DNA of 64,000 nucleotides from Pseudophaeobacter sp. (GTDB lineage: Bacteria; Pseudomonadota; Alphaproteobacteria; Rhodobacterales; Rhodobacteraceae): NCBI GenBank assembly GCA_027019165.1, contig JALUXC010000017.1, forward strand, positions 1 through 64,000. Direction: 5' to 3'. Positions 54,582 through 63,678 of the stretch are shown piece by piece (within the stretch, counting starts at the first letter, position 1; every line of letters begins with the position of its first letter). A program made the position numbers and the translations under genes. A model generated the notes under the pieces. That model had not been told where the DNA came from and ran no database searches. It was given only the letters and a program-made list of their open reading frames with translations.

Positions 54582-55418
54582 CTAACCAAGCTCCATGCTG
54601 GCGATGGCTTGCAGAGTGCCAGAGGTCTTTGGCGGCGTACCGCGATACATCCGTGCCGTCGCAAAGGTTTCTTGGAAGCCAAGATCTGTCAACATATCAA
54701 TCAGTTCGATGTTGCTGCTGGGAATGTCAATGATGACAGGGTGCGCAGGCATCAGGGCCAGACCGGCCTGCACAAGCTGAAGTGCCGCAGCGGCATCGGG
54801 GGCTACGATGGGGCCGATCTTGATACCATTTCGGCAACGCCTGAATGTCGCAAATCCTGTGATAACGCCTGCCGGCTCAAGAACCAAACTGCGCCTGTTT
54901 TGCGTATCAGTGATCCAAGAGGTGAGAAAACGAGGGCGATCCACGCCGTTTGCAGCGCTGTCGAGGCGGGCGAGCACGGGGCGGTCCTGTTCCGCCACTG
55001 GCCGTACGCTCCCATCCGGTTTGCCAGCAAGGCTGCCCTCAAACCGGTGTGTGGCTCCGGTACGAACAAATCCGGATCTTGCGTAATTGGCTTCCTGATC
55101 TGCCACGCCGTCAAGGCCCACGGTGCGGGTGTCGGCATGGTCTAGTGCATGAGACCAAAGAGCCAGGCCAATGCCCTGTCCACGATAGCCAGGCGCGCAG
55201 ATGTAAAAGCCCAGAAAGGCAAACTCGGGGCTATGATTGACAACTGAGATGGCGGCGACGGGGCGTCCTTTGATTTCTGCGATAAAGAACCCGCCGGGAT
55301 CGGCATACAAAAAGGCCTCAGCATCGTCCAATCCCGGGTTCCAACCCTCGGCGGCGGCCCAATCCAGCATAGTGTTGAGATCCGAAAGCGAGGCCGTGCG
55401 GAAGTGAACGTTGCTCAT
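54582..55418 (-). CDS. Tandem-GNAT N-acetyltransferase
   Basis: 278 aa. The N-terminal GNAT domain shows a clear acetyl-CoA loop (FYICAPGYRGQGIGLALW, about residues 73-90). The C-terminal half looks like a second, degenerate acetyltransferase domain (VITGFATFRR, IGPIVAPDAAAALQLV), as in the YitI/DUF1248-like group. Start ATG 55418 is in the ATGA overlap with the upstream GntR gene. The pairing with GntR next to an ABC importer hints at modification of an amino compound brought in by that importer. Confidence 0.83.
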   Translation of the reverse strand: MSNVHFRTASLSDLNTMLDWAAAEGWNPGLDDAEAFLYADPGGFFIAEIKGRPVAAISVVNHSPEFAFLGFYICAPGYRGQGIGLALWSHALDHADTRTVGLDGVADQEANYARSGFVRTGATHRFEGSLAGKPDGSVRPVAEQDRPVLARLDSAANGVDRPRFLTSWITDTQNRRSLVLEPAGVITGFATFRRCRNGIKIGPIVAPDAAAALQLVQAGLALMPAHPVIIDIPSSNIELIDMLTDLGFQETFATARMYRGTPPKTSGTLQAIASMELG

Positions 55419-56113
55419 TTGCCCAAAGCCTCTCGTAGCGATCCGGGCATCGGCGCCACGTTGCGCAGATCCAGCGAGGTGACCAGATCCAGAAGGTGTC
55501 CTTTCATCAGATCCTCGGCCCGGTCCCCGTCCCGGTCCCGGAAGGCCTCGATCAGGGCATGATGGGCATGGCTTTCGCACAGGGCGGCGCGGCGTTGCCA
55601 GTACAGCGCAATGATCAGAGAGGATCGCGACACCAGTTCCGAGACAAAGGCGGCGATGGTGGCCTGATCTGCGATCCGGGCGATTTCGATATGGAACTGC
55701 CCCGACAGGAACAGAGCCCGGCCTGAATCCCCGGCCGCAAGTGCGGCGTGCTCTTCTTCGATCTGACGGGTGAGGGCATCAAGGTCTGCCTTGGTCATCC
55801 GCTCGGCGGCGGAACGCGCTGTTCGGGGTTCAAGCAGGGCGCGCGCCTCAAAGACTTCCCGCGCCTCGCGTACGCTGGGCTGCGCGACAAAGGCGCCTTT
55901 GTTCCGGCGCAACTCCACCAGACGCTGATGTGCAAGGGTTTGCAAGGCGGCGCGGACAATGGTGCGGCTGACACCATAGACCTCGGCGATTTCGTCCTCC
56001 CCCAGCTTGGCGCCCGGTGTCAGACGGTGCTCGTGGATTGCGCGCTCAAGCTCCTGCGCGACCTGTTCGGCCTGGCTTGGCTGGGATGCCAGTGCTTTGG
56101 ACTGCTCGTTCAT
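55415..56113 (-). CDS. GntR-family regulator (FCD type)
   Basis: 232 aa. Winged helix at residues about 15-80 (EDEIAEVYGVSRTIVRAALQ), then FCD helical domain (SGQFHIEIARIAD, ESHAHHALIEAFRDRD with metal His). Start ATG 56113 has AAGGAGA 6 bases upstream. It diverges from the PotABCD-type operon, and an FCD-type operator lies between. Likely regulates both its own GNAT operon and the transporter. Confidence 0.9.
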   Translation of the reverse strand: MNEQSKALASQPSQAEQVAQELERAIHEHRLTPGAKLGEDEIAEVYGVSRTIVRAALQTLAHQRLVELRRNKGAFVAQPSVREAREVFEARALLEPRTARSAAERMTKADLDALTRQIEEEHAALAAGDSGRALFLSGQFHIEIARIADQATIAAFVSELVSRSSLIIALYWQRRAALCESHAHHALIEAFRDRDGDRAEDLMKGHLLDLVTSLDLRNVAPMPGSLREALGK

Positions 56114-56184
56114 CCGGTTCTCCTTGTCTCGCGAATCTGCCGGAAACCAAAGGTGAGGGCAAGGTGGGCAATGTTGAACGCATA

Positions 56185-56196
56185 ATCGTATACAAT
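56185..56196. promoter_or_regulatory. GntR/FCD-type operator between gntR and potA-like
   Basis: ATCGTATACAAT matches the ATNGTATACNAT form common for FCD-subfamily GntR regulators, with one non-symmetric pair. It lies 72 bp upstream of gntR and 145 bp upstream of the ATPase gene, in a 227-bp divergent region. Confidence 0.7.
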
Positions 56197-56340
56197 ACTG
56201 TGGTGATAATTGTGCACTCCATTGCGAAGCCTGCATGAATTTTGCGCAGTCGCTGTTTTGCTATGCCCGTGGCCTCGAATTTCCGGGACTGAAACCATCT
56301 GCCACACGCAGTCTGGCTTTATCGAAACGGCGGAGCGGAC

Positions 56341-57315
56341 ATGCAGACTGGATACGATCTTGAGCTCAGCACCCTGACCAAGCGCTACGGAGAGACCGTT
56401 GCCGTGCGCGGGCTCAATCATGTGTTTCACAGCGGGTCCTATGTGTGCCTACTTGGCCCGTCTGGTTGCGGCAAATCCTCGACCCTGCGGATGATTGCAG
56501 GGCACGAGGAGGTCTCCGAAGGGCAGATCCTTTTGGACGGGGCTGATATCTCCCGCCTGCCACCCGCGCGACGGGGCACGGCGATGATGTTCCAGAACTA
56601 TGCTCTGTTTCCCCATTTGAACGTGCGCGACAACGTTGCCTTTTCCCTGCGCATGAAGGGCGTCGACAAAGTCACGCGACACGGGCGGGCGGATGAGCTG
56701 CTGGCACTGGTGGATATGACAGACTACGCCGAACGGCTGCCTGCGCAACTGTCGGGCGGGCAGCAACAGCGGGTGGCCCTTGCGCGGGCGCTGATCACGG
56801 ATCCCAAGGTGCTGCTGCTGGATGAGCCTCTGTCGGCGCTTGATCCCTTCCTGCGCATTCGCATGCGGGCCGAGCTAAAGCGGCTGCAGCGCGAGCTGGG
56901 TATCACCTTTATTCATGTCACCCACGGCCAGGACGAAGCCCTTGCCCTGGCGGATGAGATCGTCGTGATGAATGACGCGGTGATCGAACAGGCCGGACCC
57001 GCGCGCGAGGTCTGGGATCGCCCGCGCAGCGCCTTTGTGGCCCGCTTTATCGGGGGTCACAACGTGTTGGAGCTGGACGGGGCCAAGGTTGCCGTGCGCG
57101 CCGATGCGGTGCGCGTGGGCTCCGACGGGCTGCCTGCGACAGTCACAACGGTTGAGTATCAGGGGGCCTCGGTGGCGCTGACCGCAAAGACGCAAACCGG
57201 GGACGAGGTGCTGGCCCTTCTGCCCGAGGCTGAGTTTTTCAGCGCTCCAAAAGAGCCGGGGGATGCAACCCATCTCAGTTGGAGTGACAGCCAGTTACAC
57301 CGCCTGGAGGCCTGA
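56341..57315 (+). CDS. Polyamine-type ABC transporter ATPase (PotA-like)
   Basis: 324-aa ATPase: GPSGCGKSS, FQNYALFPHLNVRDNVAFSL, LSGGQQQRVALARA, LLLDEPLSALDPFLR and FIHVTHGQDEAL. The C-terminal TOBE_2-like domain is short. First gene of a five-gene operon with a Tat-exported binding protein, two permeases and a racemase-family enzyme. Confidence 0.92.
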   Translation: MQTGYDLELSTLTKRYGETVAVRGLNHVFHSGSYVCLLGPSGCGKSSTLRMIAGHEEVSEGQILLDGADISRLPPARRGTAMMFQNYALFPHLNVRDNVAFSLRMKGVDKVTRHGRADELLALVDMTDYAERLPAQLSGGQQQRVALARALITDPKVLLLDEPLSALDPFLRIRMRAELKRLQRELGITFIHVTHGQDEALALADEIVVMNDAVIEQAGPAREVWDRPRSAFVARFIGGHNVLELDGAKVAVRADAVRVGSDGLPATVTTVEYQGASVALTAKTQTGDEVLALLPEAEFFSAPKEPGDATHLSWSDSQLHRLEA

Positions 57316-57365
57316 ACGGGCACATCACAATCACATCCATAAAAACCACAGGAGAGGACGAAACG

Positions 57366-58637
57366 ATGGCAAAACCAAAGGTTGGATATACACGACGCGC
57401 GCTGCTTGGCAGCGGGGCTGCGGCCTTGGCGGCAAGCGCTTTGCCTGCCCCGATGCTCTGGGCGCAGGACACCAAGGATATCACGTTGCGCCAGTTCGGC
57501 ACCGGGGTGTCGAACCTCAACGAGGTGGCGCAAAAGGTGAAGGAAGACCTCGGCTTCACGCTTGAGATGACCGCGCTGGATTCCGACAGCGTCACCCAGC
57601 GCGCGGCCACGCAGCCCGACAGTTTTGACATCGCAGATATCGAATACTGGATCTGCAAAAAGGTCTGGCCGACAGGCAACCTGCAGGCGATGGATACCTC
57701 CAAGATCAAGAACTATGACAAGATCGTTGGCATTTTCCGCGACGGCAAACTGACCCCCACATCCGAGATTGCGCAAGGCACCGCACCGCATACGGTGGGC
57801 TTTGTCGACGGGCCCGGCAGCACCACGTTTGCGACCGAAGAGACCGGTTGGATGACCCTGATCCCGACGATCTACAACGCTGATACGCTGGGCATCCGTC
57901 CCGATCTGATTGGCCGTCCGATCAAGAACTGGTCCGAGCTTTTGAACCCTGAATTCAAGGGCAAGGCGTCGATCCTCGACATTTCTTCCATCGGGATCAT
58001 GGATATGGCCATGGTCGTGGAATCCATGGGCGAACACAAATATGCCGACAAGGGCAACATGACCCGCGATGAGATCGACCTGACCATCGGCATCTTTACC
58101 GAAGCCAAAAAGAACGGCCAGTTCCGCGCCTTCTGGAAGAGCTTTGACGAAAGCGTCAACCTGATGGCCTCGGGCGAGGTGGTGATCCAGTCGATGTGGT
58201 CGCCAGCAATCACAGCGGTGAAATCCCGCGGCATCCCTTGCGTCTACCAGCCGCTCGAAGAGGGCTACCGGTCGTGGGGCGGGGGCATTGGTCTGTCCAA
58301 ATCCCTGTCGGGCATGGAGCTGGATGCGGCCTATGACTACATCAACTGGTATCTTGATGGCTGGGTCGGCGGCTTCCTGATGCGTCAGGGCTATTACTCT
58401 GCGGTGCCGGAGACCTCGAAGAACTTCATGACGGCCGATGAATGGGGCTACTGGTTCGAAGGCAAGCCCGCGACAGGCGACATCACCAACCCGTTCGGTG
58501 ATGTGCTGGCCAGCGCCGGAGACACCCGCGATGGCGGCTCCTTCTATGACCGTATGGGCGCTGTGGCCTGCTGGAACGCGGTGATGGACGAGAACCAGTA
58601 CATGGTCCGCAAATGGAATGAGTTCATCGCAGCCTGA
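57366..58637 (+). CDS. Polyamine-type ABC transporter binding protein (PotD-like), Tat signal
   Basis: 423 aa. The N-terminus KVGYTRRALLGSGAAALAAS is a twin-arginine signal, so the protein is exported folded, with the mature start near QDTKDITLRQ. Domain of PotD/spermidine-putrescine family (DIADIEYWICKKVWPTGNLQ, SMWSPAITAVKSRGIPC, YDYINWYLDGW). Longer than PotD (about 350 aa). A 13-bp hairpin follows the stop. Ligand unknown; the linked racemase suggests an amino-acid-like or hydantoin-like compound. Confidence 0.87.
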   Translation: MAKPKVGYTRRALLGSGAAALAASALPAPMLWAQDTKDITLRQFGTGVSNLNEVAQKVKEDLGFTLEMTALDSDSVTQRAATQPDSFDIADIEYWICKKVWPTGNLQAMDTSKIKNYDKIVGIFRDGKLTPTSEIAQGTAPHTVGFVDGPGSTTFATEETGWMTLIPTIYNADTLGIRPDLIGRPIKNWSELLNPEFKGKASILDISSIGIMDMAMVVESMGEHKYADKGNMTRDEIDLTIGIFTEAKKNGQFRAFWKSFDESVNLMASGEVVIQSMWSPAITAVKSRGIPCVYQPLEEGYRSWGGGIGLSKSLSGMELDAAYDYINWYLDGWVGGFLMRQGYYSAVPETSKNFMTADEWGYWFEGKPATGDITNPFGDVLASAGDTRDGGSFYDRMGAVACWNAVMDENQYMVRKWNEFIAA

Positions 58638-58646
58638 TGAACCCTT

Positions 58647-58680
58647 GCGCGGGGGGCAACGCTCCCTTTGCCTCCCGCGC
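58647..58680 (+). promoter_or_regulatory. Intercistronic hairpin after the potD-like gene
   Basis: GCGCGGGGGGCAA pairs with TTGCCTCCCGCGC (13 bp, one G-U) around an 8-nt loop, 9 bp after the binding-protein stop and 19 bp before the permease ATG. No T-run. Confidence 0.75.
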
Positions 58681-58699
58681 GATCTTCCCGGAGATTTAG

Positions 58700-59548
58700 A
58701 TGACCAGAACCCTTGTCGGCTGGCTTCAGGCCGCGCCACTGGCGCTGATCCTGCTGTGCTTCCTTGCGGCCCCTATCGTGATGATCGTTATCGTCAGTTT
58801 CTGGGGCGCGACGGAATATTCGATTTACCCGGCCTTCCAGTTCGACAACTATGAATTCCTTTTTGGCTCCGAAGTGGTCTGGCGCGTGTTCGGCGCCACC
58901 TTTCGCTATGCTGCAATCACCTGGGCGCTGACGCTGGTGATCGGTTTCGCCGTGGCCTATTTTCTGGCCTTCCATGTGCGCAGCACAACCTGGCAGATCG
59001 CTCTGTTCCTGTTGTGCACGATCCCGTTCTGGACCTCGAACATCATCCGCATGATCTCCTGGATTCCGTTTCTCGGGCGCAACGGGATTGCCAACAAGAC
59101 GCTGATCGACTGGGGGCTGATCGACGCGCCGCTCGAATGGCTGCTCTATTCGGATTTCTCGGTGATCCTCGCCTTTGTGCATCTGTATACGCTGTTCATG
59201 GTGGTGCCGATCTTCAACACAATGATGCGGATCGATAAATCCCTGATCGAGGCGGCCTATGACGGCGGTGCCAGCGGGCTGCAAACCCTGTGGCATGTGA
59301 TCATCCCGCTGACCAAACCGGGCATCATGATTGGCACGATCTTTGTGGTGACGCTGGTGATGGGCGATTTCATAACCGTGCGGTTCATGTCGGGCAGCCA
59401 GCGCGCCAATGTGGGGCGGCTGATCTCCAACGACATTGGCCTGTTGCAATACCCGTCTGCGGCGGCGACGGCGGTTGTTCTGCTCTGCACCGTGCTGATC
59501 ATGATCGCGATCCTGCTGCGCTTTGTGAATATCCGAAAGGAGCTGTGA
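58700..59548 (+). CDS. Polyamine-type ABC transporter permease (PotB-like)
   Basis: 282-aa permease with six hydrophobic segments. LLCTIPFWTSNIIRMISWIP and EAAYDGGASGLQTLWHVIIP (EAA loop) are standard for PotB/PotH. GGAG lies 8 bases before the ATG. Followed 3 bp later by the second permease. Confidence 0.9.
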   Translation: MTRTLVGWLQAAPLALILLCFLAAPIVMIVIVSFWGATEYSIYPAFQFDNYEFLFGSEVVWRVFGATFRYAAITWALTLVIGFAVAYFLAFHVRSTTWQIALFLLCTIPFWTSNIIRMISWIPFLGRNGIANKTLIDWGLIDAPLEWLLYSDFSVILAFVHLYTLFMVVPIFNTMMRIDKSLIEAAYDGGASGLQTLWHVIIPLTKPGIMIGTIFVVTLVMGDFITVRFMSGSQRANVGRLISNDIGLLQYPSAAATAVVLLCTVLIMIAILLRFVNIRKEL

Positions 59549-59551
59549 GCC

Positions 59552-60388
59552 ATGGAAAAACGCTCCCCCGGTTTCTACCTGCTTGCAGCATTTTTCGCGC
59601 TCTTTTTGCTGTTCCTCTATGGGCCGACGATCACCATCGGCATCCTCAGTTTTCAGGGGCCGCAAGGCGGGCTGACCTTTCCGATGAACGGGGTTTCCAC
59701 CTATTGGTTCCGGGATCTGTTTCAAGAGCAGGCGGTCGGTGACATCTGGGGTGCCTTTGGCCGCAGTTTCGTGCTGGGCCTGATGGTGATGGTGACAACC
59801 GTGGTGGTTTCCGTCCTTGCAGGGTTGGCTTTTCGCAAACGGTTCTTTGGCTCGGGTCTTTTGTTTTATGCGGCGATCACCTCGCTGGTGATCCCGTCCA
59901 TCCTGATCTCGCTTGGGGTGGGGCTGATCTTCAACCAACTTGGATTGAAGGTGCATTGGGCCACATCCGGCTTTGGCTCGCAACTGACTTGGACGCTGCC
60001 CTTTGGCCTGTTGATTATGTTCGCCGTTTTCAACCGCTTTGACAAAAGCTATGAGGAGGCCGCGCGCGATCAGGGCGCCACAAGCTGGCAGACGATCCGG
60101 TATGTGGTCCTGCCGATCATCGCGCCCTCGCTGATCGGGGTTGCTCTGTTCGGCTTCACGCTCAGCTATGATGAATTCGCGCGAACTCTGCTGACGTCGG
60201 GCAGCTATAACACCCTGCCGCTTGAGGTGTTCGGCATGACGACCAATGTGACCACGCCGGTGATCTATGCGCTTGGCACGCTCACGACGGTGTTCTCTTT
60301 CCTGATCATTGCGGTGTTCCTTCTGACCGTCTGGATCCTGAACCGCCGCCGCGCGCGCCTAGGGTCTGACGCCGGAAAGGGCGTGTGA
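59552..60388 (+). CDS. Polyamine-type ABC transporter permease (PotC-like)
   Basis: 278-aa permease. FLYGPTITIGILSFQG, ITSLVIPSILISLGVGLIF and EAARDQGATSWQTIRYVVLP fit PotC/PotI, and LSYDEFARTLLTSG is the family's conserved substrate-side segment. The stop overlaps the racemase-family ATG (TGATG). Confidence 0.9.
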   Translation: MEKRSPGFYLLAAFFALFLLFLYGPTITIGILSFQGPQGGLTFPMNGVSTYWFRDLFQEQAVGDIWGAFGRSFVLGLMVMVTTVVVSVLAGLAFRKRFFGSGLLFYAAITSLVIPSILISLGVGLIFNQLGLKVHWATSGFGSQLTWTLPFGLLIMFAVFNRFDKSYEEAARDQGATSWQTIRYVVLPIIAPSLIGVALFGFTLSYDEFARTLLTSGSYNTLPLEVFGMTTNVTTPVIYALGTLTTVFSFLIIAVFLLTVWILNRRRARLGSDAGKGV

Positions 60389-61041
60389 TGCGGCTCCTTT
60401 ACATCAATCCCAATGCCTCCGAGGCGATGACGCGCAGCATTGAGCGCATCGCGCGGCAGGCCTGCCCGGAGGCGCAGATTTCGGCAGTGACAAATGTCGA
60501 TGGTCCGCCCAGCATTGAAGGCCCCGAAGATGGCGCGGCGGCCATTCCGGGACTTCTGGCGCAAGTCCGGCAGGCACAGGCCGATGCGGTGATCGTAGCC
60601 TGTTTCGATGACACCGGCCTTTCCGAGGCGCGAGCGGTTGCCAGCTGTCCGGTCCTGGGGATCGGTCAGGCCTCCTATGTGATGGCGCAGCTTCTGGGGC
60701 GGCGGTTTTCTGTGGTGACTTCGGTTGCGGCGGCGGTGCCGGTGATCAAAAGCAATATCGGCGCCGGCGGCTATGGCCAAGCATGCGCCTCGGTTCGGGC
60801 CAGCGGCCTGCCTGTCCTGACAATCGAGGAAGGCAGCGAAGACACAAGGCAGTGTCTCGCGGATCAGATCAGGCTTGCCAGAGATCAAGACCGGGCCGAC
60901 GCCGTTATTCTTGGCTGCGCAGGAATGGCGGCGATGGCGCTTGACCTGTCTTCGCGTACAGGTGTTCTTTTGATCGATGGGGTCAGCGCCTCCGCGCATC
61001 TGGCGCAAGCGGTTGTCCGGCAGTCTGACGCGCGTCAGTAG
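60388..61041 (+). CDS. Hydantoin/Asp-Glu racemase-family enzyme
   Basis: 217 aa, cofactor-independent two-cysteine racemase fold. The two expected catalytic cysteines are in VIVACFDDTGL (about residue 72) and VILGCAGMA (about residue 180). N-terminal LLYINPNASEAMT is typical of hydantoin and allantoin racemases. Start ATG 60388 shares bases with the PotC-like stop; a GTG one codon earlier is possible. Co-transcription with a PotABCD-type importer implies that the imported compound, or a product of it, needs stereo-inversion. Confidence 0.87.
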   Translation: MRLLYINPNASEAMTRSIERIARQACPEAQISAVTNVDGPPSIEGPEDGAAAIPGLLAQVRQAQADAVIVACFDDTGLSEARAVASCPVLGIGQASYVMAQLLGRRFSVVTSVAAAVPVIKSNIGAGGYGQACASVRASGLPVLTIEEGSEDTRQCLADQIRLARDQDRADAVILGCAGMAAMALDLSSRTGVLLIDGVSASAHLAQAVVRQSDARQ

Positions 61042-61056
61042 ACCGGACCGACTCGG

Positions 61057-62694
61057 TCAGTCATCCTTCGACTTTGCAAGATGCGACAGAACCACCTGCC
61101 AGTGGCTGAACGGGAGAATGTGGCCCGCACCCTCAACGGGTATCAATTGGGCACCCGTTTGCATTGCAAACTTGCTGGCGCGGGAGATCGGCAGGATCTC
61201 GTTCTGCACCCCATGAAGCATTTCCAATGAATACGGGCGCTCGGCGTTTTCATGCCCGGCTGTCCAATCTGCGGCAATCAGCCGACAGTCGTTGATAAAA
61301 CTGTCGTTACCAGCGGCGACGTGAAAGAAATGCCCCTTCCACATGAGTTCCAGAACTTCAGGGTTTTGGCAGGCTTGTCGGTCGGTTTCAGCCGCACCAA
61401 AAACCGTCTTGGAGAAGGCACTCTGTCCCTCCTTGCGCAGCTTGCGATCACCGAGGACAGAAAGATATCGCAGCAAGGGCAGGGACAGGCGGGCGGCTGA
61501 TGCGAGCACCCTTTGCTGGCGAGGCGCTGCGGCGAAGTCCCGAATGCTGCGCATGGGCGGCGGCGCAGAGAGCAGAACCACACGCCGCAGCCGATCGTCC
61601 AGCTGATCGGCGGCGCAGGTCGCATAGATGGCACCGGCGTCAAAGCCGACCAGAGTGAAACTCTTCAAACCCAGATGATCAGCCAGCGCGCTGATGTCGG
61701 TGGCATAGGAAGAGGGATCTTGAAGCAATGACGGGTTGCCGCTCGTCTCACCATGCCAGGGACGCGCCGGGGCAATCCATCTGATCGACAAGGCGCGAAG
61801 CGCTGCTTCTGCCTGTCGTGGCAGTCGGCGTCCACCCAGACAGCCATGGAGAAATATCACCGCTGTCCCGGTGCAGTCTCCGGCCTCTTCGTATGAAAGC
61901 AATCGCCTGTCGCTCAGTACGAGTTTCTGGTCCGTTCTTTCAACCCTCTCACGGCTTTGCGGCATGAGGCTCGTTTGGGCGAGGGCCCGCCCGATGTGCA
62001 CAAGGTCATAGATACCTGCAGCCTCGGTCTTGGCCAGCATTGCGCGGATTTGCTGGCGGATGGTTTCCACCGACCGGTTGCGCAGGGCAGAGACATCCTG
62101 CGGGCTGTGTCCCTCGACCAGAAGGCCGAGAACGGCGGCTTCCGATGGGGTCAGACCATATAGGACCCGCGCGGCCTGGTTTGCCTTTTCGTGCCAGGGG
62201 ACATCTACAGCCACCAATACAAGAGAGCCCGGCGCAGCCCCCCGTTCGCTTCTCAAAAGGAAGGGCTTTCCGGTGTCCTTACGCGGCAACCGAAGCATGG
62301 GGGCATGGGCACTATGCCCCCCGGCATATTCCATCAGGGCGCGGTGCTGATCCGGGTTGAGGTCAAGATCTGCCAGCGGCTGTCCTTGCCTGACGCCGAA
62401 TAGGGCCTGCGCCAAGGCGTTGGGCTCGCTGATGCACCCATCTGCTGACAGGATGAAAGCGGCGCGCGGGTTTTCTGGCTGGGGGTCATTGGCCTGGCAG
62501 GGCAAGGCACAGAGCAGCCGTTCGGCCCGCGCAACGTGCCGTTCGATTGTGTGGCGCATGTCTGCGAGCCGATGGAACTCCGTTCCATCACTCAGGGTCT
62601 GTTCGGCCACGTCCAGCAAGGCGCCAAAGCTGCCGTGATCCAGCGCACTGTCATAGACCGTTTCGATCAAAGAGGAGGTCTTCCCAGTTGTCAT
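61057..62694 (-). CDS. LuxR-type HTH fused to alpha/beta hydrolase
   Basis: 545 aa. A variable N-terminal segment (about 1-190) precedes a LuxR HTH (YGLTPSEAAVLGLLVEGHSP, VETIRQQIRAMLAKT; about residues 195-255). An alpha/beta-hydrolase domain follows (about 285-545) with oxyanion VIFLHGCLGG and elbow LVGFDAGAIYATC, where Asp replaces the usual Ser of GxSxG, and a C-terminal GAGHILPF histidine. Asp nucleophiles occur in dehalogenases and epoxide hydrolases. Start ATG 62694 has AAGGA 8-9 bases upstream; in-frame ATGs at 62736 and 62754 have none. Confidence 0.85.
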   Translation of the reverse strand: MTTGKTSSLIETVYDSALDHGSFGALLDVAEQTLSDGTEFHRLADMRHTIERHVARAERLLCALPCQANDPQPENPRAAFILSADGCISEPNALAQALFGVRQGQPLADLDLNPDQHRALMEYAGGHSAHAPMLRLPRKDTGKPFLLRSERGAAPGSLVLVAVDVPWHEKANQAARVLYGLTPSEAAVLGLLVEGHSPQDVSALRNRSVETIRQQIRAMLAKTEAAGIYDLVHIGRALAQTSLMPQSRERVERTDQKLVLSDRRLLSYEEAGDCTGTAVIFLHGCLGGRRLPRQAEAALRALSIRWIAPARPWHGETSGNPSLLQDPSSYATDISALADHLGLKSFTLVGFDAGAIYATCAADQLDDRLRRVVLLSAPPPMRSIRDFAAAPRQQRVLASAARLSLPLLRYLSVLGDRKLRKEGQSAFSKTVFGAAETDRQACQNPEVLELMWKGHFFHVAAGNDSFINDCRLIAADWTAGHENAERPYSLEMLHGVQNEILPISRASKFAMQTGAQLIPVEGAGHILPFSHWQVVLSHLAKSKDD

Positions 62695-62853
62695 TCTCGG
62701 CAGTCCTTTGCCAGCAGTCGTTGCCTTTGGTGCCATATAACCAAAGTTGGTCATGTCTGCGAAATGGCAAAGGTTTACCTGCTTTCCCCATGCCAGTGTT
62801 GGCGTATCTGTGATTTCCCCGGCATCGCCGGGGGCCAAGGAAATAAGATCGAC

Positions 62854-63675
62854 ATGACGTTTACTCTGCCGCTCGCCGCGGTTCTCTCTGTTCTACCCGC
62901 TGCCGCCCTATTGGCGGACTGTGCGCCTGCCACGATTTCCATTCCTTCTGAAGGGCCTGCGAACTACGAGGTGCCGGATGCGGATGCTGCGGCCTTGCGG
63001 GCAAAGACTTATGGCGCCGCTCCAGATGCGGATCATGTGCTCCTTTTGCACGAGGGCGAAGGCTATTGGATTCAAAGGGGCGATCTTGACGCGGCCCATG
63101 TGGTTCTGGGCTCAAAGTCCACCACCTACAGCTATGAGGGGCCGGACCATTGCGCGCCGCGGGACCTGACGATTGATCTTGGCCTCGAAGAGGATCCGGC
63201 GACCCCATTGCCTGCAAATTCAACTCTGGCGGTCTCGGGCGTAGCTCAGCCGAAATCCGGTATTTGGAAGTACAGCGCCACTCCGGTCACTTTCGAAGGC
63301 TGTCCGGCGATGATGCCGCGCAGTGGTCTGGCGGATTTTGGCGCGCTTCCCCCCGAAGCCATGAAGCCGCAACGACTAACTTTTCAATCGCCGTTTCACC
63401 CAGCCCAGTTGCCCTTGTCGCGGATGTCAAAGGGCTGGTGGCAAGAGGCCGCGAACGTTTGGCAAACGCGGGTCATGTTGCATGAATTTGGCGAAGCGTC
63501 GATCACTGTGGGGCAGGGATCCTTCATGATGTGGCAAATCATGGTGGAAAACGAACACAAGATCTTGCACACGACGCTGGTAAGCGTCGGCCTGCCGCCC
63601 GAAGCGGTTGCAGTCTTTGGCTCTGAACGTTGCAATGTGCAGTCAACGAATATCTGGACGCGGGTAGGGGACTGA
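62854..63675 (+). CDS. Exported protein of unknown function
   Basis: 273 aa, not recognised. N-terminal signal peptide (MTFTLPLAAVLSVLPAAALL, then ADCAPATISI). Cysteines in DCAPA, DHCAPRD, EGCPAMM and ERCNVQ could make two disulphides. Segments such as GEGYWIQRGDLDAAHVVLGS and MWQIMVENEHKILHTTLVSV suggest a beta-rich periplasmic domain. AAGGA lies 12 bases before ATG 62854, the only plausible start after the LuxR-hydrolase promoter. The next gene, 3 bp on, is a VWA protein, so they form an operon and may act together at the cell surface. Confidence 0.75.
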   Translation: MTFTLPLAAVLSVLPAAALLADCAPATISIPSEGPANYEVPDADAAALRAKTYGAAPDADHVLLLHEGEGYWIQRGDLDAAHVVLGSKSTTYSYEGPDHCAPRDLTIDLGLEEDPATPLPANSTLAVSGVAQPKSGIWKYSATPVTFEGCPAMMPRSGLADFGALPPEAMKPQRLTFQSPFHPAQLPLSRMSKGWWQEAANVWQTRVMLHEFGEASITVGQGSFMMWQIMVENEHKILHTTLVSVGLPPEAVAVFGSERCNVQSTNIWTRVGD

Positions 63676-63678
63676 GCC

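Noticed and set aside
57159-58739. 526-aa open frame on the minus strand
   Set aside because: Antisense to the potD-like gene with its Tat signal and family motifs; the minus frame has no recognisable domain and reflects GC-rich codon bias.
58544-59983. 479-aa minus-strand open frame
   Set aside because: Shadow of the two PotBC-type permeases; its translation is a low-complexity His/Gln/Arg-rich chain.
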